From the NCBI GenBank assembly GCA_025200525.1, contig CM045770.1:122365429-122429428 (forward strand): DNA of 64,000 bases, given 5' to 3'. Below the pieces are notes generated by a model. It saw nothing but the letters and a program-made list of their open reading frames with translations. It was not told the origin of the DNA and searched no databases. The stretch is from Camellia lanceoleosa. Taxonomy: Eukaryota; Streptophyta; Magnoliopsida; Ericales; Theaceae. Both the position numbers and the translations under genes were made by a program. Positions 1 to 11,879 of this stretch are shown here, one piece after another. The stretch's first letter is position 1; each line of letters starts with the position of its first letter.

Positions 1-497
1 TAAACTTTGAGCTTAGCCTTTCAATCTCACAAACTTGAACCAAAATGCATAATTCCTTCTTCTCTCTATCTTAAACCGGCCCTCTCTCTCTCTCTCTCTA
101 GAGAAATCTCAGCCAAATGAGAGAAAGTGAGTTCAAAACAATAATATAAGGCCACTTATATACCTTGGCCTAATCAATTTAATTAAGGATAAGTAATTGA
201 GCATAATTTAATCATTTCGAATCTAATTATTTCATTCCGAATCAGTTTCCAATTAAATTTCACCGTAGGTTCTAAAAATTACGCTAATCATAATGGCGTA
301 GTCAATTTCAGTTTCGGTGGCCGATAGGGCCTTTAATTTAATTCCCAAAGTAGACAATCAAACAGATATTCCTACGGTGAACAGATAGAAATTCAAAACC
401 ACATATATTCACATAAATGGTACACACAATCGTATCAAACACGTAATCATATGCATAATAAGGACCAATTAACATAATTCGGGACAGGGTTATCACA
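1..497 (-). mobile_element. Partial LTR, Tekay-like gypsy family
   Basis: This is the end of a long terminal repeat cut by the window edge. It resembles 20560-21057: both have a TC microsatellite (here about 79-101), a stretch reading 'cggtggccgatagggcc' or 'cggccgccgataaggcc', then 'acagatagaaat', and both close with GGGTTAT-ACA. Read on the minus strand it would open TGTGATAACCC, like the TGTAATAACCC of the solo LTR at 18573-21057. It has no coding content. Orientation is inferred from these terminal bases only. Confidence 0.6.
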
Positions 498-950
498 GCT
501 GGTGTAGCTCAGTCTTAGGCCAAGAAGATATCTCATATTTCGGGTTTAGATCGAACTACGGGCCGAGGTAATTATTTATGCAGCACGGTCCTTGATCATC
601 TAAACATCAGGTTAGTCAAAGATGGGCTATCAATGACCTGACCTAGCTATCCTAGACCGAGGTATCAGTGGAGGGAGAACCGAGCTAAATGATAGCTCTG
701 CAAGGCGTCATCTCAGAGTCAAGACTGACAGTGGTGCTTAGAGTATCACCAAGTTGTGTGAGCACGGTTGACCGCAATGTCAGCCGAGGTAAAGGTATCA
801 GCCGAGGTAACATCAATGGCGAGGGTCGAGCTGTGTATAGCTCGGTAGGATGGCATTCGATAGGTCGGCTTTCGATCACACGGTCCGAATGACAGGGGAC
901 CAAGATAAAGTAGTTCGGTCAGGAATGTATAACCGAGGTAACGGGTTCAG

Positions 951-1203
951 CCATCTCACTTGGCTTGCAGTGATGAGACTCTTAGTAGGACTCTGCTAAG
1001 GAGAGTTAGAGTCCTACTGGGATTATGTAAACCATCTCACTTGGTTGGTAGTGAGTAGGAGTGTGACTCCTAGGAGGACTCTACTACGGAGAGTAGAGTC
1101 CTGCTAGGATTATGTAAACCATCTCACTTTGTTGGTAGTAAGTAAGATGTGTGATTTCTAGGAGGACTCTTATAAGGAGAGTTGGAATCCTACTAGGATT
1201 GGG
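951..1203 (+). repeat. Tandem triplication (81-87 bp) in the Tat-type LTR
   Basis: Three head-to-tail copies begin with 'ccatctcact' at 951, 1032 and 1119. Each carries an imperfect inverted repeat around 'aggactct ... agagtcct'. The intact Tat LTRs at 23402 and 34639 hold only one copy upstream of the TATA box, so this family has expanded a promoter-proximal unit. Confidence 0.8.
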
Positions 1204-1215
1204 CCGGGCATAATC

Positions 1216-1223
1216 TATAAAAG
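1216..1223 (+). promoter_or_regulatory. TATA box of the Tat-type LTR
   Basis: TATAAAAG sits just after the triplicated unit, in the same context as 23942-23949 in the intact Tat 5' LTR. The equivalent site in the Tat 3' LTR (about 35178) has become CATAAAAG. Confidence 0.55.
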
Positions 1224-1455
1224 CTCATAGCAGGACCTATGGAGAGGTATCACAATTACAATCCCAATTCTTACTCTAGAATACACAGAGCTTATTGTCT
1301 ATTGTCTAGTTGCCGACTTAGGTATCGGAGGGGTTTCCGGCACACACCCGCCAATTAGCTCACGTTTGTGTTTTCAAGTGGCAAAGCAACATTGTTTGGA
1401 GGAGTGCAAACTTGATCAACAGGATCATACGAGAAGAATTATTTCGTGCTCGTAC

Positions 1456-1845
1456 AGATAGAAAATCTATTTGGATTGTTTGGACTGTTTGGACAGTTAC
1501 AGATCTGTCCGGGAAAGGATTTAATAGGTTCAAACCTGTTCAGGTGGGTTATGATCTGTTTGGGTGAAGGAAAAATTTTTGGACCAATTCATTTTGAATT
1601 TTGAAAACAAAATTAAAAACAAATTACAAATGTTTTTGGCCCAAAAAGATAAGTATTGGGCTGGACAAGCCCAACCCAACCTCACACCATGCCCCTGCGC
1701 CCAAACCCAAGCCCAAGCCCAAGCCCAGGCCGTCTAATTGACCAAATGGCCAGCGCCGATGGCACGCACGTGTGGTTTTTGTTTTAGGTCCAATGGGTCT
1801 AGCCTACTTCACCTATAACCTCACCCTTCCGCAAACTTGGGTACC
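1456..1845 (-). mobile_element. Copia 3' LTR, fragment left of the Ogre-like insertion
   Basis: This aligns with 38070-38450 of the other copia LTR. Shared landmarks are 'cagatctgtccgggaaagga', 'ttttggcccaaaaagataa', repeated 'gcccaa' words and 'cacaaacttgggtacc'. It ends at GTACC (1841-1845), the left target-site duplication of the Ogre-like element. Confidence 0.85.
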
Positions 1846-2645
1846 TGTAGACACCCCATTTTTGACCGACCTTAAGACTCAGACGTCACCGATTGAGCGC
1901 TTGGTGATGTTGCATATTGTGCTCGTTCTGAGGTTGCGGAGTCTCGGCTGCGAGCCTTGCCTCCGGACTTCCGGACTCTTTTGTGCTTTACCTCGGTTTG
2001 CGAACCAGGCTCCGTTCTCTCTGTTTTCTCTTCCCGAAGGGAGGGAGAGGTCTCATAGATCATCTCCCAGTGGCCGTAGGCTACGTTTCGTGGTCGTAGG
2101 CCATTTTTCCCGTTTGGAGCCAGTTTAGGTTTTTGAGCCGACTGGTGTTGCCTCGGTTCGGGACCGCTTAACCACCTCCGTTTGCTCTGGTTTTTGTCAC
2201 ACACCTTATTTCCTCTCTTTTGAGGGACACTGTGGTCCGAGAGACCAACTTCGTGGTCGGACACCACTTCCGATGCCTAACAGCCCACTTTCGGGGCCCC
2301 GAACTGCGTGTTTTGGCTCCCGAACCTTCATTCTGCATTTTTGGGCTCCGACCTAAACTTGAGATAGTCATATTTTGAGCTCCTTTTCATGTTTGATTGA
2401 GGAACTTTTGCTGTTTGAGACCTTCTCCTATCACATGCTTCTTTAATGCTCTTTTAGGCCTATTTTTGCACGGTATTTTAGGCTTACTTGTAAGCTGTTT
2501 CGAACTTTGGTCATAAACTACAAGGTGGCCATTTGGGTCCAGCAGCTACCACTTACCTTTATATCCCACTTTTTGGCATTTTTGGGGGGAAATTTGAATT
2601 TCAATTTTTCCCTCATTTTTCCCCCTTTTTTCCACCTCTTTTGCT

Positions 2646-2652
2646 TATAAAA
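2646..2652 (+). promoter_or_regulatory. TATA-like box in the Ogre-like 5' LTR
   Basis: TATAAAA is followed within 100 bp by a pyrimidine-rich leader. The same site is kept in the 3' LTR at 14739-14745. It is probably the LTR promoter; the transcription start is not shown by sequence alone. Confidence 0.5.
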
Positions 2653-2939
2653 CCAGCAGCTCCAAACTAGGTTAGGGGTTAGAAAATTTTTCTTTGAGCC
2701 TCTTTTATTGAAACTCTCTCTCTCTACACTTTAACTCTCCAAACCTCTCAAGTCCTACACCCTTTTCTACACCACCACCTAGCACCACACCACCACCTCC
2801 ATTCCAGCCACTTGGAGCTATTTTTCAAAGGCTAGGAGTGCTACATTTCGAACCAAGAGGCTGTCAAAGTTGAGTCTTCAAGGGTAAGTCCTTCTCTCCT
2901 CCTTTTGGTCCAATTCTTGCATCATTTCTTAGCCCCTCT

Positions 2940-3790
2940 TGCTTGTATATTTGAGCTCCGGCCATAACTGAAAATAGCATTATTTTGAGCTCTATTTCAT
3001 GTTTCCTTAAGGGCCTCTCACTGTTTGAGGCCCCCATTTTGCACTTGCTTCATTATCCCTCTTGTATGCCTATTTCTTGTGTAGCATTTTAGGCCTGTGT
3101 ATAATCTGTTTTGAAGCATGATGTAAACTGTAAATAGGCTTATTTTGAGCCCTTCTTCAACATTGTAGAAGGGCTCATCACTGTTTGAATCCTCCATGTG
3201 CCACTTTCTTTGATATCCATCTTTTGGTCCCATTTTTGCATGATTTATTAGACCTCTGTGCTTCTGTTTTTGGACTTTGGTCCGAACTGTAAAGGGTCTT
3301 ATTTTGACCCCCTCTTCATGTTTCATTAAGGGTATTTTACTGTTTGGAGCATCTTTTGTATACTTTGTGTTGTAACCTCTTTTTAGGCCTTATTTTGCAT
3401 AACATTTTGAGCATACTTGTATACTGTTTTGGGCCTGGTGATAAACTGTAAAAGGTCATATTTTTGGTCCCTCTTCAACATTGTTGAAGGGACCTCACCT
3501 GTTTGGGGCCGGCATGCATCAGTTTCTTCTTTGTCTCCATTTTGGCCTATTTTTTGCATGAGAGTTTTTCCATACTTGTATCTGTTTTTGTGGTTTGTCA
3601 TAAACTGTAAAACATCATTTTTTGGGCCCCTCTTAAACATTGTATAAGGGTCCTTCTCTGTTTGGGGCCAACATCTGTTAGTTGCTTCATTATCTCGCTT
3701 TCGGGGCCATTTTTGCATGCTAATTTAGCCCCATTTTTGCCCACTGTTTGGCCTTGCTTTAAACTGTAAATATGCTTATTTTTGGGCTGT
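2940..3790 (+). repeat. Imperfect ~160-bp repeats inside the Ogre-like 5' LTR
   Basis: Five to six degenerate copies follow the pattern 'aactgtaaa..gctTATTTTGAGC', 'cttcaacattgt.gaaggg', 'ctgtttga', 'ttgcttcatta', 'aggcctatttttgca', 'gtttt.gg'. Starts lie near 2966, 3128, 3290, 3450 and 3607, with a related partial copy near 2355-2520. The 3' LTR carries the same block. Confidence 0.7.
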
Positions 3791-5917
3791 CTTGATTCTG
3801 TCTTCACACTCCATGTTCAAATAATGCATGCATTGCATAGTCATAGGTCATTTCGTATGCCTAATTTCATGTTTCGGGACCTATTCCATGCATCGGGTGT
3901 CATTTTGCCATCTTTCGGGGCTGTTTTGCATCACTTATTGCCTCTGAAATTTTCATGTTAGTATACCATAATCCACGCTTTGCCATGTGTCTTGTTAGAG
4001 TGGCATTCGGTGCCTTAGGGTCGGTCCTCGGTTTGCGTGCACGTGTGCACGCATTTCGAGTGTCTCATTTTCATCTGATGGCCTCCTATGTGAGTGTGGC
4101 TGAGGTCCACTCATGTTGGTGTAAGTCCATTATGCATTGTGTATGCCATTCCATTTCATAGCATTGTGTATGCTAGGTTATATATTAGTGCATTGTGTAT
4201 GCCATGTTACCTCGTGCATCGTGTATGCCATTTCATAACATTGTGCATGTTAGGTTGTATCTTAGTTTGCATTCATGCATGTCATGCATATTGCATTGTG
4301 CTTGGGATAGGAGTTAGCACGGAAACGAGGGCGTTCGTACTCGAGGACGAGCGGAACGTGTCTCAATTCCCCAGTCGCCGACACTCCGGATTGTCCATGA
4401 TGGAGTTAGGTCTTAGTTGTATTTTCATGTGCATTCATTCTATATTGAGTTGTGCATTTCGACTCCTCGGCCATCATGCATCGAGATGCACGATTGGTGG
4501 CACGAGGATCGAGGCATGCATACATTTGTGAAAATACATTGCTATGCTCCTTTCTTGCTCTCTGTTGCAGCAAATCAAGAATCAGCAGCCTTCCGGGGCT
4601 TGGCGCGCTTTCCAAAAACAATTGCGAAACAGAGGCTAACTGGGGCATCGCCATGGATTTCCGCGCAAAGGCAACCCGGACATGCATCATTCATCATCTG
4701 AAGAAGAGTCAAGGCAGTCCCTGGCTTGCACGCCAGTTTATTGTTTTCTTAGTTAATTTGTTAATTAATTAGGAATTTGTACATGTTTGGACTGTATTAT
4801 TTGGACTGTACTATTCTTTTATTTGGGACTGTATATTATTCTTTCGGACGCTCTGCACAAGGGCAATGTTGTAATAAGTGTGCGTGAGTGTGATGTATGT
4901 CTTCCAACCCCACGTCTTTCTTCCCTTTTATTTACCTGGTTATGATGGTTAGATTAGGGCATGTTTCAATTAGCATACAGTATGATAGCATGTTGCATTC
5001 ATTCATCTGTTTTGCATGCAAGACTTTCAGCATCATACTAACTGCATTTGTATTTCAATTCCAAGTTGAATACATGATAGTTGTTGCATCTCATATGCCA
5101 TGTTTAGAATAGCCGAGCCTGCTATAGTTGCATTTCTGCATGTATTGCATTAGGCATTTCTGTATATTTAGGATCATGCATGGATTTCTAATCGGTTTTT
5201 GTTTTGGCTTGGAGTACTCGGTGAGTTTTATGCTTTAGCATCCTTGCATGCGTGTGAGTGACTGCCATGAATAGCATGCTTACCATGAGGCTAATTGCTT
5301 ATGTGATATAACTGCCTGAATGCCTGTGGGTGAAGGTTGGGTTATTTGGATTGGAACAATTCATCAAATGTGTGTTTTAAGCCCACTAGATCATGTTTTC
5401 TAAAGCCCACCCGAGGGTGGCAAATTCACGTCTTAGCCTACTTGCGAGTAGCACCATCAAACCATTTTCAAATAAACAAACATGAAGTGTTTTGTTCCAA
5501 TTCGGTCTATACTTATACTTGTATGTCGCATCACATAGTAAATCTAGGCTAATAACCAGAATAAGAGCACACAATGTTTTCAAAACTAGATATCATGGTT
5601 AGTAGAGGCCGATCTTTGATCGGGCGAGCAGGGGTGCTCACGAAGTGACCTTCCCCAATCGTACCCAAGTTCCCGAGCCGAGGCAACTTTGGTGATGACG
5701 GACACGTGGCCTTAGGCAACAAGTCAAGATTTCCTAAATTTCCCAAAATAAAATATTTAGGTGGCGACTCTGTATCTGGCAAAGCAGTCCATGTTTGGCA
5801 CTTCTTTCAAAAATCTGTTTTCTCAAAACAATTTGCCGGATTTGGACTCTTTGGTTTAGATTACGAACCGTGACAAAATCGAGTCCGAGAAGCGAGGTCC
5901 CCATGGACCGCTCTACG

Positions 5918-5936
5918 CTTCGCGACTCTTTGGGGA
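5918..5936 (+). other. Primer-binding-site-like segment of the Ogre-like element
   Basis: Directly after the 5' LTR the sequence reads 'cttcgcgactctttgggga'. This resembles the tRNA-complementary 'GCGACTCTGCTGGGGA' found behind Ogre-type LTRs. The assignment comes from position and resemblance. Confidence 0.45.
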
Positions 5937-6814
5937 TTTTAGAGAACTTGACTCGAACTCATGATATCTGGTTTTGACTGCACTTGTGTGTTTCTTTGCA
6001 TTGCATTTGCATTGGTGCGCCTAGGACACCGTGTTTGCCATCTGCTATTCCTGATCGGTTTGCCAAAGGCTTGTCTTGTCAAGGCATGACCATAAGGCTG
6101 ACCGGTTGTGGGCTCTGCCAGTATGGGAACACAAACCCCGGTTTTACCGGGGCACCCTTTTTGACCATTCGACCTAGTGCATATCGAAATCCGTAGTGAC
6201 CATTCCAAACTAGGACAGGTTGCTTACCCGATATAGGTTGTTTGAAACTACTGCGTGCGTAGTGAAACCCTAGGTCCTGACAAAATAGGATAAGGAAACC
6301 CTACCTCAACATAGGGGTGTTTTGGCTCTCACTTGCTTGTTATGTGCTTTTAGAGTGCGTCTCTACAGGAATGCATGTATCAGTTTGCAAGTTTGCATCG
6401 AACTGGGCACTGCTCGATATTTTGGGATTCAATTTACGAGGGTAACATTTACAAGCTGAATTTGGGGCGAGAATTGAGAGGGCACACATCATCGCTATGC
6501 TCGTATCTGTTTTGGTGAAGTTGAGCTGAGGTGCTATCTGTTTTCTCTTTTGCTAGGTAGTCCTGGAACCATAGCTTCAAAAGGCTCCAATATCCCCCGA
6601 GGTTCATCGGACTTGTGCTGATAGACTTTGTCAGGTCAGAGATTCAGTTCAAGGGCAATCAGTGTTCCCTTGCCAGAGGCAGGGTAAAAGGGCCGGTCAG
6701 GCACAAATCACCAGTTCAGCAGTTACCCGATCAGTGGCCCTTATCTACCCCACCAGTGAATAGTTAGGCTGAGGTCTCAGTTTCTACTGAAGGGGATAGA
6801 CACCAGTCAGTTAG

Positions 6815-8150
6815 ATGGATCAGCAGAACACATCAGGGATGGAGGCAATGATGCGCCAGATGCAAGAAAGTATGAAACTCATGCAACAAGACGCTGTCCG
6901 CCAAGCAGAATTTTCCAAGCAGCAGGCTGCTATCATGGCTCAACAGGCTGAGCTCATCACTGTGCTACAAAGAAGCAAGGCTCGCTTCACAACAAGTTCC
7001 TCCCCCAGCAAGAGCTCCAGCACCTGGGGAGATGCCAAATGTCCAGGAAGGTACGGACATTCCAGTAGGGCCTGCTCCGCCCCCAATTTTACCCCAGCTA
7101 TCCAAAGCACCTACCAATCTACCGGACTCTCCCTTCGAGTTCGAGGTCGACCCTACAGCGTTGAAATTGAGCAAACTTGAGAAGATGTTTAAGAAATCTC
7201 AGGGAGTCAACTCCATCCCGGACATTGGAGATGGATATCCGATTCGGTGGTGACATTGCAGACAGTTCAAGATGCCTCACATCGACCGTTTTGACGGGTC
7301 AAGAGATCCCATGGTCCACCTGGGTTGTTTTTCAGATGTTCTCATACCGATGGGCTTGACAAGATTACGAAGCTCTCCTTTTTGGCAGACCTTCGGGTAT
7401 TGCGGCCATCTGGTACGCCAAATTGGAGGATTCAATGAAACGAAGCTGGGAGGAGATGGCCGAGGCCTTCGTCGCACAATATTCATACAATACCCAGATT
7501 GAGATCACGACCCGTGATCTCGAGACGACCAGCCAAGAGCTGAAAGAGGGCTTCTCTGACTTTGTAACCCGCTGGAGGGACAAGGCCTCGATAATGACCA
7601 TTAGGCCAATGGATAAGGATCAAATACGGATGGTTGTGCGCAACCTCCAGCCCAAACTAATGCAGAAAATGATCGTGCTCCCCTTCCCTACCTTTTCAGA
7701 TTTGCATGAGCTGGGAGTATAGATTGAGGATGCCATGAAGCAGGGCCTTATTGACCAGAAGAAAGAGCAGCCTAGGCGGGCGTTTTCCAGATTCAATCGA
7801 CCAGCGGTGATGCAACTGCAAGATCTTCTGAAGTGGGCATGGTCACCACCACCACATCAAAAAAGGCTACTCCATTCACCAGTGCGTCTGGAAGTAGCTC
7901 ACAGACGGCCAAATATCCACCCTGAGTCAAGAGGGTTTTCACTCCACTTCATATGCCTTTGTCAAAGGCTCTAGAATTCTTACTCCGGAAAGGACATCTG
8001 AAACCGTTGGAACAATGGCCCCTACCCGATCCTATCCCTGCAAAGCATGACCAGACTAAATCTCGTGCCTACCATCAAGAAACCGGTCATGACACCGGTT
8101 GCTTTAAATGCGTGCCATGATGTACAAGATCTATTGACAACGGGTCATTC
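6815..8150 (+). pseudogene. gag: Gag remnant of the Ogre-like element
   Basis: The ATG at 6815 opens a Gln/Met-rich segment (MDQQNTSGMEAMM). The reading then hops frame near 6990-7030 ('SPFEFEVDPTALKLSKLEKM'), near 7250-7400 ('MPHIDRFDGSRDPM') and at 7423-7722. The last part matches the retrotransposon gag core: 'WEEMAEAFVAQY', 'ELKEGFSDFVTRWRDKAS', 'DQIRMVVRNLQPKLM'. A stop follows 'HELGV', then 'IEDAMKQGLIDQ'. Near 8070-8120 there is a zinc-knuckle-like 'CFKC' and 'ETGHDTG'. Gag would form the virus-like particle. At least three frameshifts and several stops make this copy dead. Confidence 0.75.
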
Positions 8151-9339
8151 TTTGCACCAGTCTGAAAAGTTTATCGGCACTTGATCAGTGAACTTGTGGG
8201 GGATAAGGTGACTATGTGATCGAGGGATGAACCACTTGCGGGCAAGACTACTTTACTTCCAGACGGGAATAGCACGATTTGCTTTGAGCATTTGCGAATG
8301 CTAGTTTTGAAGTTTCTGACTTGGGTGTTGAATCAGTTCAGTAATTTTGTTTTGAGTCTGTCTCTTCGTCTTGAGTCAGTCTTTTTGATTAAGGGTCTGT
8401 CTTGTTGTATCGAGTCAGTCCTGTTGTACAAAAGGTCGGGTGATTCCGAGGTGTTACCTCGGGCATCACCATTTTGTTTTATGCTTGTCTCTTCGCTTTT
8501 TTTGAGTCTGTTTCGCCAGGATCCAGTGCCAATAGTTCTGAACGAAACAAGAAGTGATTTTCACGCTCTCGCGTTTATACGCCTTGTGCCGCTTATGCGG
8601 AAGTTCAATGAGATGACGATTTGACTAAGAACTCATCTTTTGTGCCTTGAAGTCATTGTAATGACCTAAGTTTTTCAAAACTTTTGAACACCGGTGAAAA
8701 CGAAGGGAAGGAATTCTCGGATTTGCAAAAATTTGATCAATTGAGAGAAAGAGAGGCGTGCTAAGCCCTTAATGAATGAAATCATGCTTGTTAGCGTGAG
8801 TACTGAGAAGGACCCTGGCTTGATCCAGACTGGTTTCACACTATCTTCAGCGCGAGCGGTTTGTCGCTTTCTTAAAAATTTTCAAAAACAAAATGTTTTG
8901 CGCTGTCCTGCGAAGACCTGTGTGGAATCGCTCTTGAGATTGTGCAGCCTAGGATCGCTCTCAGCCTCGAGACTCAACCCCTTTGCTTCCAAACCTTGAA
9001 CTTGAATTCAGAATGTTCAACGGTCAACTACAATGTGAGGCCTGTGTGGTCAGAATTGAAGCAGCCCTCGAACAAGAGGCCTGGAAAGTCGGATCAAGAA
9101 GATCAGAAGATCAGAAGAAGCTTGCGAAGCTAGAACAAAAGTACCCTTCGAACTAGGGGCAAAGATGTCAGATGTGCTCGAAGAGCCGAAGATGAATCCT
9201 TCTGCAAGTCAATATAGCAGTCATTCTCCTGGATACGGATGGCTTCGAGATCTTAAAACCATTCAACATGGACCAAGCTACACTTTTACCCTTTGAGAGG
9301 CTCGCTGGGCCGAAAACCCGGAAGGGCGACCCAGGCAAA
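8151..9339 (+). other. Non-coding interior of the Ogre-like element
   Basis: The pol genes would be expected here, but I find no RT (YxDD), RNase H or integrase motif in any frame. There are loose repeats of 'gagtcagtc' near 8320-8420, with short unconvincing ORFs. I see no further supported feature. Confidence 0.6.
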
Positions 9340-9344
9340 AGTTA

Positions 9345-9490
9345 GAGCAAGAAAAATATATACAAAAAGCAAAAAAGAAAAAAGAAGAAAAGAGAAGAAA
9401 AAAAAAAAGAAATGAAGAAAAAGAAAAAAGGGAAAAAGAAGAAAAGAAATGAAAATGAAAAGAAAAGAATGAAAAGAAAGAAAAACATAG
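9345..9490 (+). repeat. Purine-rich tract (A/G)
   Basis: About 145 bp almost wholly of A and G in units such as 'gaaaagaagaaa'. It is flanked by two similar phrases, 'gctcgctgggccgaaaacc' near 9300 and 'agctcgcaaggtcgaaaacc' near 9488. Its minus-strand ORF (9286-9528) is low-complexity Phe/Leu and is rejected as a gene. Confidence 0.8.
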
Positions 9491-9749
9491 CTCGCAAGGT
9501 CGAAAACCTGCAACGGGCGCCTTTGCAAAAGTTAGAGCCTAAAAAGTGAGGGTTAATACCCGAGTGTACCTTAACCCTGAACTACGTAAGGCTTGATTCC
9601 CATCTTTGGGATCCGTAAGCAACTTCATTCTGAAGTCCAGCCGTAAAACACTTCAAATTTGATTGTGTCCATGCAATGGTTCTAGTCATTTTTGTCTTCA
9701 CTGTATCCGAGAGTTTGGTTGCGTTTCAAGACTCGAGGATCGACTACAA

Positions 9750-9965
9750 TGCGGTGCCATTCAAACAAGGGCGATTTCGATTTGCCATATTTAACGATCA
9801 TGTGCCATCCAAACAAGGGTAGCTTTTACGTTGCCATTCAGCGCTGCGGTGCCATATCCAAACAAGGGACAACTTTCGTTGCCATTCAATGCGCCATGGT
9901 TGCCGTTCAAACAAGGGCAACTTTTCGTTGCCGTGTAGCTCTCTTCAAGCACGGGACAGTTTTCC
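9750..9965 (+). repeat. Degenerate short tandem repeat
   Basis: Five to six copies of 'gccattcaaacaagggc(a)' plus a variable tail such as 'aacttttcgttgcc', spaced about 35-60 bp. They lie in the non-coding interior of the Ogre-like element. Confidence 0.7.
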
Positions 9966-11879
9966 TTTGGATCCGAGGTTGTGCATCTCAGGAGTAGGTT
10001 TCATGCTCGTTGAGCAAGTGGCCGTTTGCAAAAATAGTTTTTGAGAATTTTTACTGAGGTTGACTAATTTTCTCGAAAATTGTTCCATCTTTTCCAAAAA
10101 CTGGACCATTTCTTGGACCCAAAAAAAGGAAAATTTTCAGTGCTCATAGCCTGACTTGCATGATTTCAAATCAAAAATTGAACAAGCATGTTAATCTAAC
10201 TCTCATGTGGGTCAAAATTGTTTTAGTAGAAAGCAAAAAAAAAAAAAAACAAAAAATGGTCAAAATGATGAACTAGGGGCACAGCCGAGTCAGGAGTTCT
10301 GTCTTTTCCCCTTTGTCAAAATACTTGCCAAGAAGGGCACTCTACCTGCCAGAAAAGGCACAACTGAAGGGCACAACAAAAGGCTGAAAGCTCTCACATC
10401 CTCCTAGCAACGAGGTATCAAGCCAAGTCACGAAGCCTGCCAGAATGAGACCAGAGATTCCACTCCTCATCTGGACAGATCGATCACGTTCGAACTCCAA
10501 GCGAGCATCATCAATCGATGTCGCCTCTGATTTGCTACACACCGGGTTGCCAGTAGCCCTCTCAGGGGAGAAACTCACTAGCTGCGTGCAGAAGAAGAAG
10601 AATCTAGTAGAATGCTAGGGGCACGAGCCCACAACTTGCTGTTTATCTATCAACCACCCAGGGAAGGGATGAAAAATGAGAAATTGAAGAATAGAGAGAT
10701 GTGCGATGAGAGAAAAAGTGAGAAAAGGGCTTTTTCAAAAAAACAGAGCTTGAGGGCCAAGTGATGTGAGAACCACAAATGAGAAAGGGTGGGAAACACT
10801 ACCCGGTGAAACAGGCTCCCTGTGCACGTCTGAGTGTCGTGTCTTTTTGTTTTATCTCGATTTTGTTTTAGGTCGTTTCGAGTGTTACTCGATGTGTCTA
10901 GGTTGTGTGCCTTTTATTTCCTTGTTAAGTCGTTTTGCTGTGTTCAGTCGTAGGCTCAATACCTAGTCGAAAACTCATCTCTCAATTTCGAAAATAAAAT
11001 CATTTTGTGCTCCGAGTGCCGTGCCGTTCTCCACATTTGTTCAAAACAGTATTTGTTCTTTCATAAAACCGCAGGGTTCAACCCAGGTCATATGAGAACA
11101 GTGAAACCAAGACCTATCTGAAGTTATAATGGTTCGATCGCAAAGCAAAAGCAAAAAATGTCGGGCATCCGAGTTTGTTTCAACTTCAAGAAGCTCGAGA
11201 TCGCATTCCGTATACACCTTGTCGGGTCTTGTCAATGCTCAAGTATGAGTGTGCCTCTACCTCAAGCTCAAGATCAACTCTCGCCTGCCGAATGGCAATC
11301 GAAATGCTCTCTCGAATACCACCGCCAGATGCATCTTGATTTGCGTAATGAGTTCCTAGGAGACCAAGCTGACGGTGGAAACTAGAGTTCGAATGGTCAT
11401 TGCCTAGAACGCAAAGGTTCGGGATTTCGATACTAAAGTCTGGTTTAAATACCCAGAGGCGTGCCTCGACTTGAAATCCGTATGGAAGCCCCATAGGTTG
11501 AGATAGCGTATGCACCTTACGGATCTTGAACCAACCTAGTCTGTCACCCCGTTAGAGAATAGGGAAAGTTGTAAATATGATCAGAAAGAAAGGCAGCATC
11601 CAAAGTATTCTACGTGTAGAACCCTTGTCAGCATTCCAGAGCCTTTGTACTGTGAGTTGAAGGTAAAGTGTTCGAAGAGCACAAGGGGAGATCCCCGTCG
11701 GAGAAGAGTGGTTCACCGCCACTCACCTCATGAGGTGCTTTCTAAAGCGCCGCTTTGTCCATTTATTGCTTTCCTTAAGCATCATGCATTGTAATGCATT
11801 GTACCTATCAAGTTTCTTTCTCAGTCATGCACGATATTGTATGTACGGTTCATTCAAAGAAGTTCCGTTTGAGATCATT
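9966..11879 (+). other. Non-coding 3' interior of the Ogre-like element
   Basis: No gene is recognisable. It has an A-run near 10231-10256. At 11620-11720 it resembles 56125-56225 of Tat II ('gagttgaaggtaaag', 'gagatccccg', 'tcaccgccact'), which shows the two elements share a 3' interior. Small ORFs at 11158-11515 on both strands overlap each other and match nothing I know. Confidence 0.55.

Larger units (their letters stand above)
498..1455 (+). mobile_element. Tat-type LTR remnant
   Basis: From about 940 to 1455 this matches the right half of the LTRs at 23402-24171 and 34639-35408. Shared landmarks are 'ccatctcacttgg', 'tcctaggaggactct', a TATAAAAG box (1216-1223), 'ccggcacacacccgcc', 'acttgatcaacaggat' and the terminal CGTACA. 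The part from 498 to 940 has the same 'ccgaggt/gctcggt' vocabulary, but I could not align it, so the left border is uncertain. The right end abuts a fragment of copia LTR, so this element probably landed in that LTR. The missing copia part would then lie left of the window. Confidence 0.6.
1846..5917 (+). mobile_element. 5' LTR of the Ogre-like element
   Basis: About 4.07 kb, matching 13886-18022 along its length. It has a TATA-like box at 2646-2652 followed by a 'tctctctctac' leader, a block of ~160-bp internal repeats (about 2940-3790), and a 'tgttgcag' splice-acceptor-like site near 4570. It ends in a 'ttaggtggcgactctgt' segment (near 5757) and 'ctctacg'. Predicted ORFs of 60-145 codons inside it are repeat translations, and I do not consider them genes. 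Confidence 0.85.

Noticed and set aside
1772..2371. ORFs on both strands near the Ogre-like LTR start (and again at 13776-14312)
   Set aside because: They cross the copia/Ogre junction or overlap on opposite strands, are repeated in both LTRs and show no family motif.
9286..9528. Minus-strand ORF rich in Phe/Leu resembling a membrane protein
   Set aside because: It is the translation of a purine tract read on the other strand. Low complexity only.
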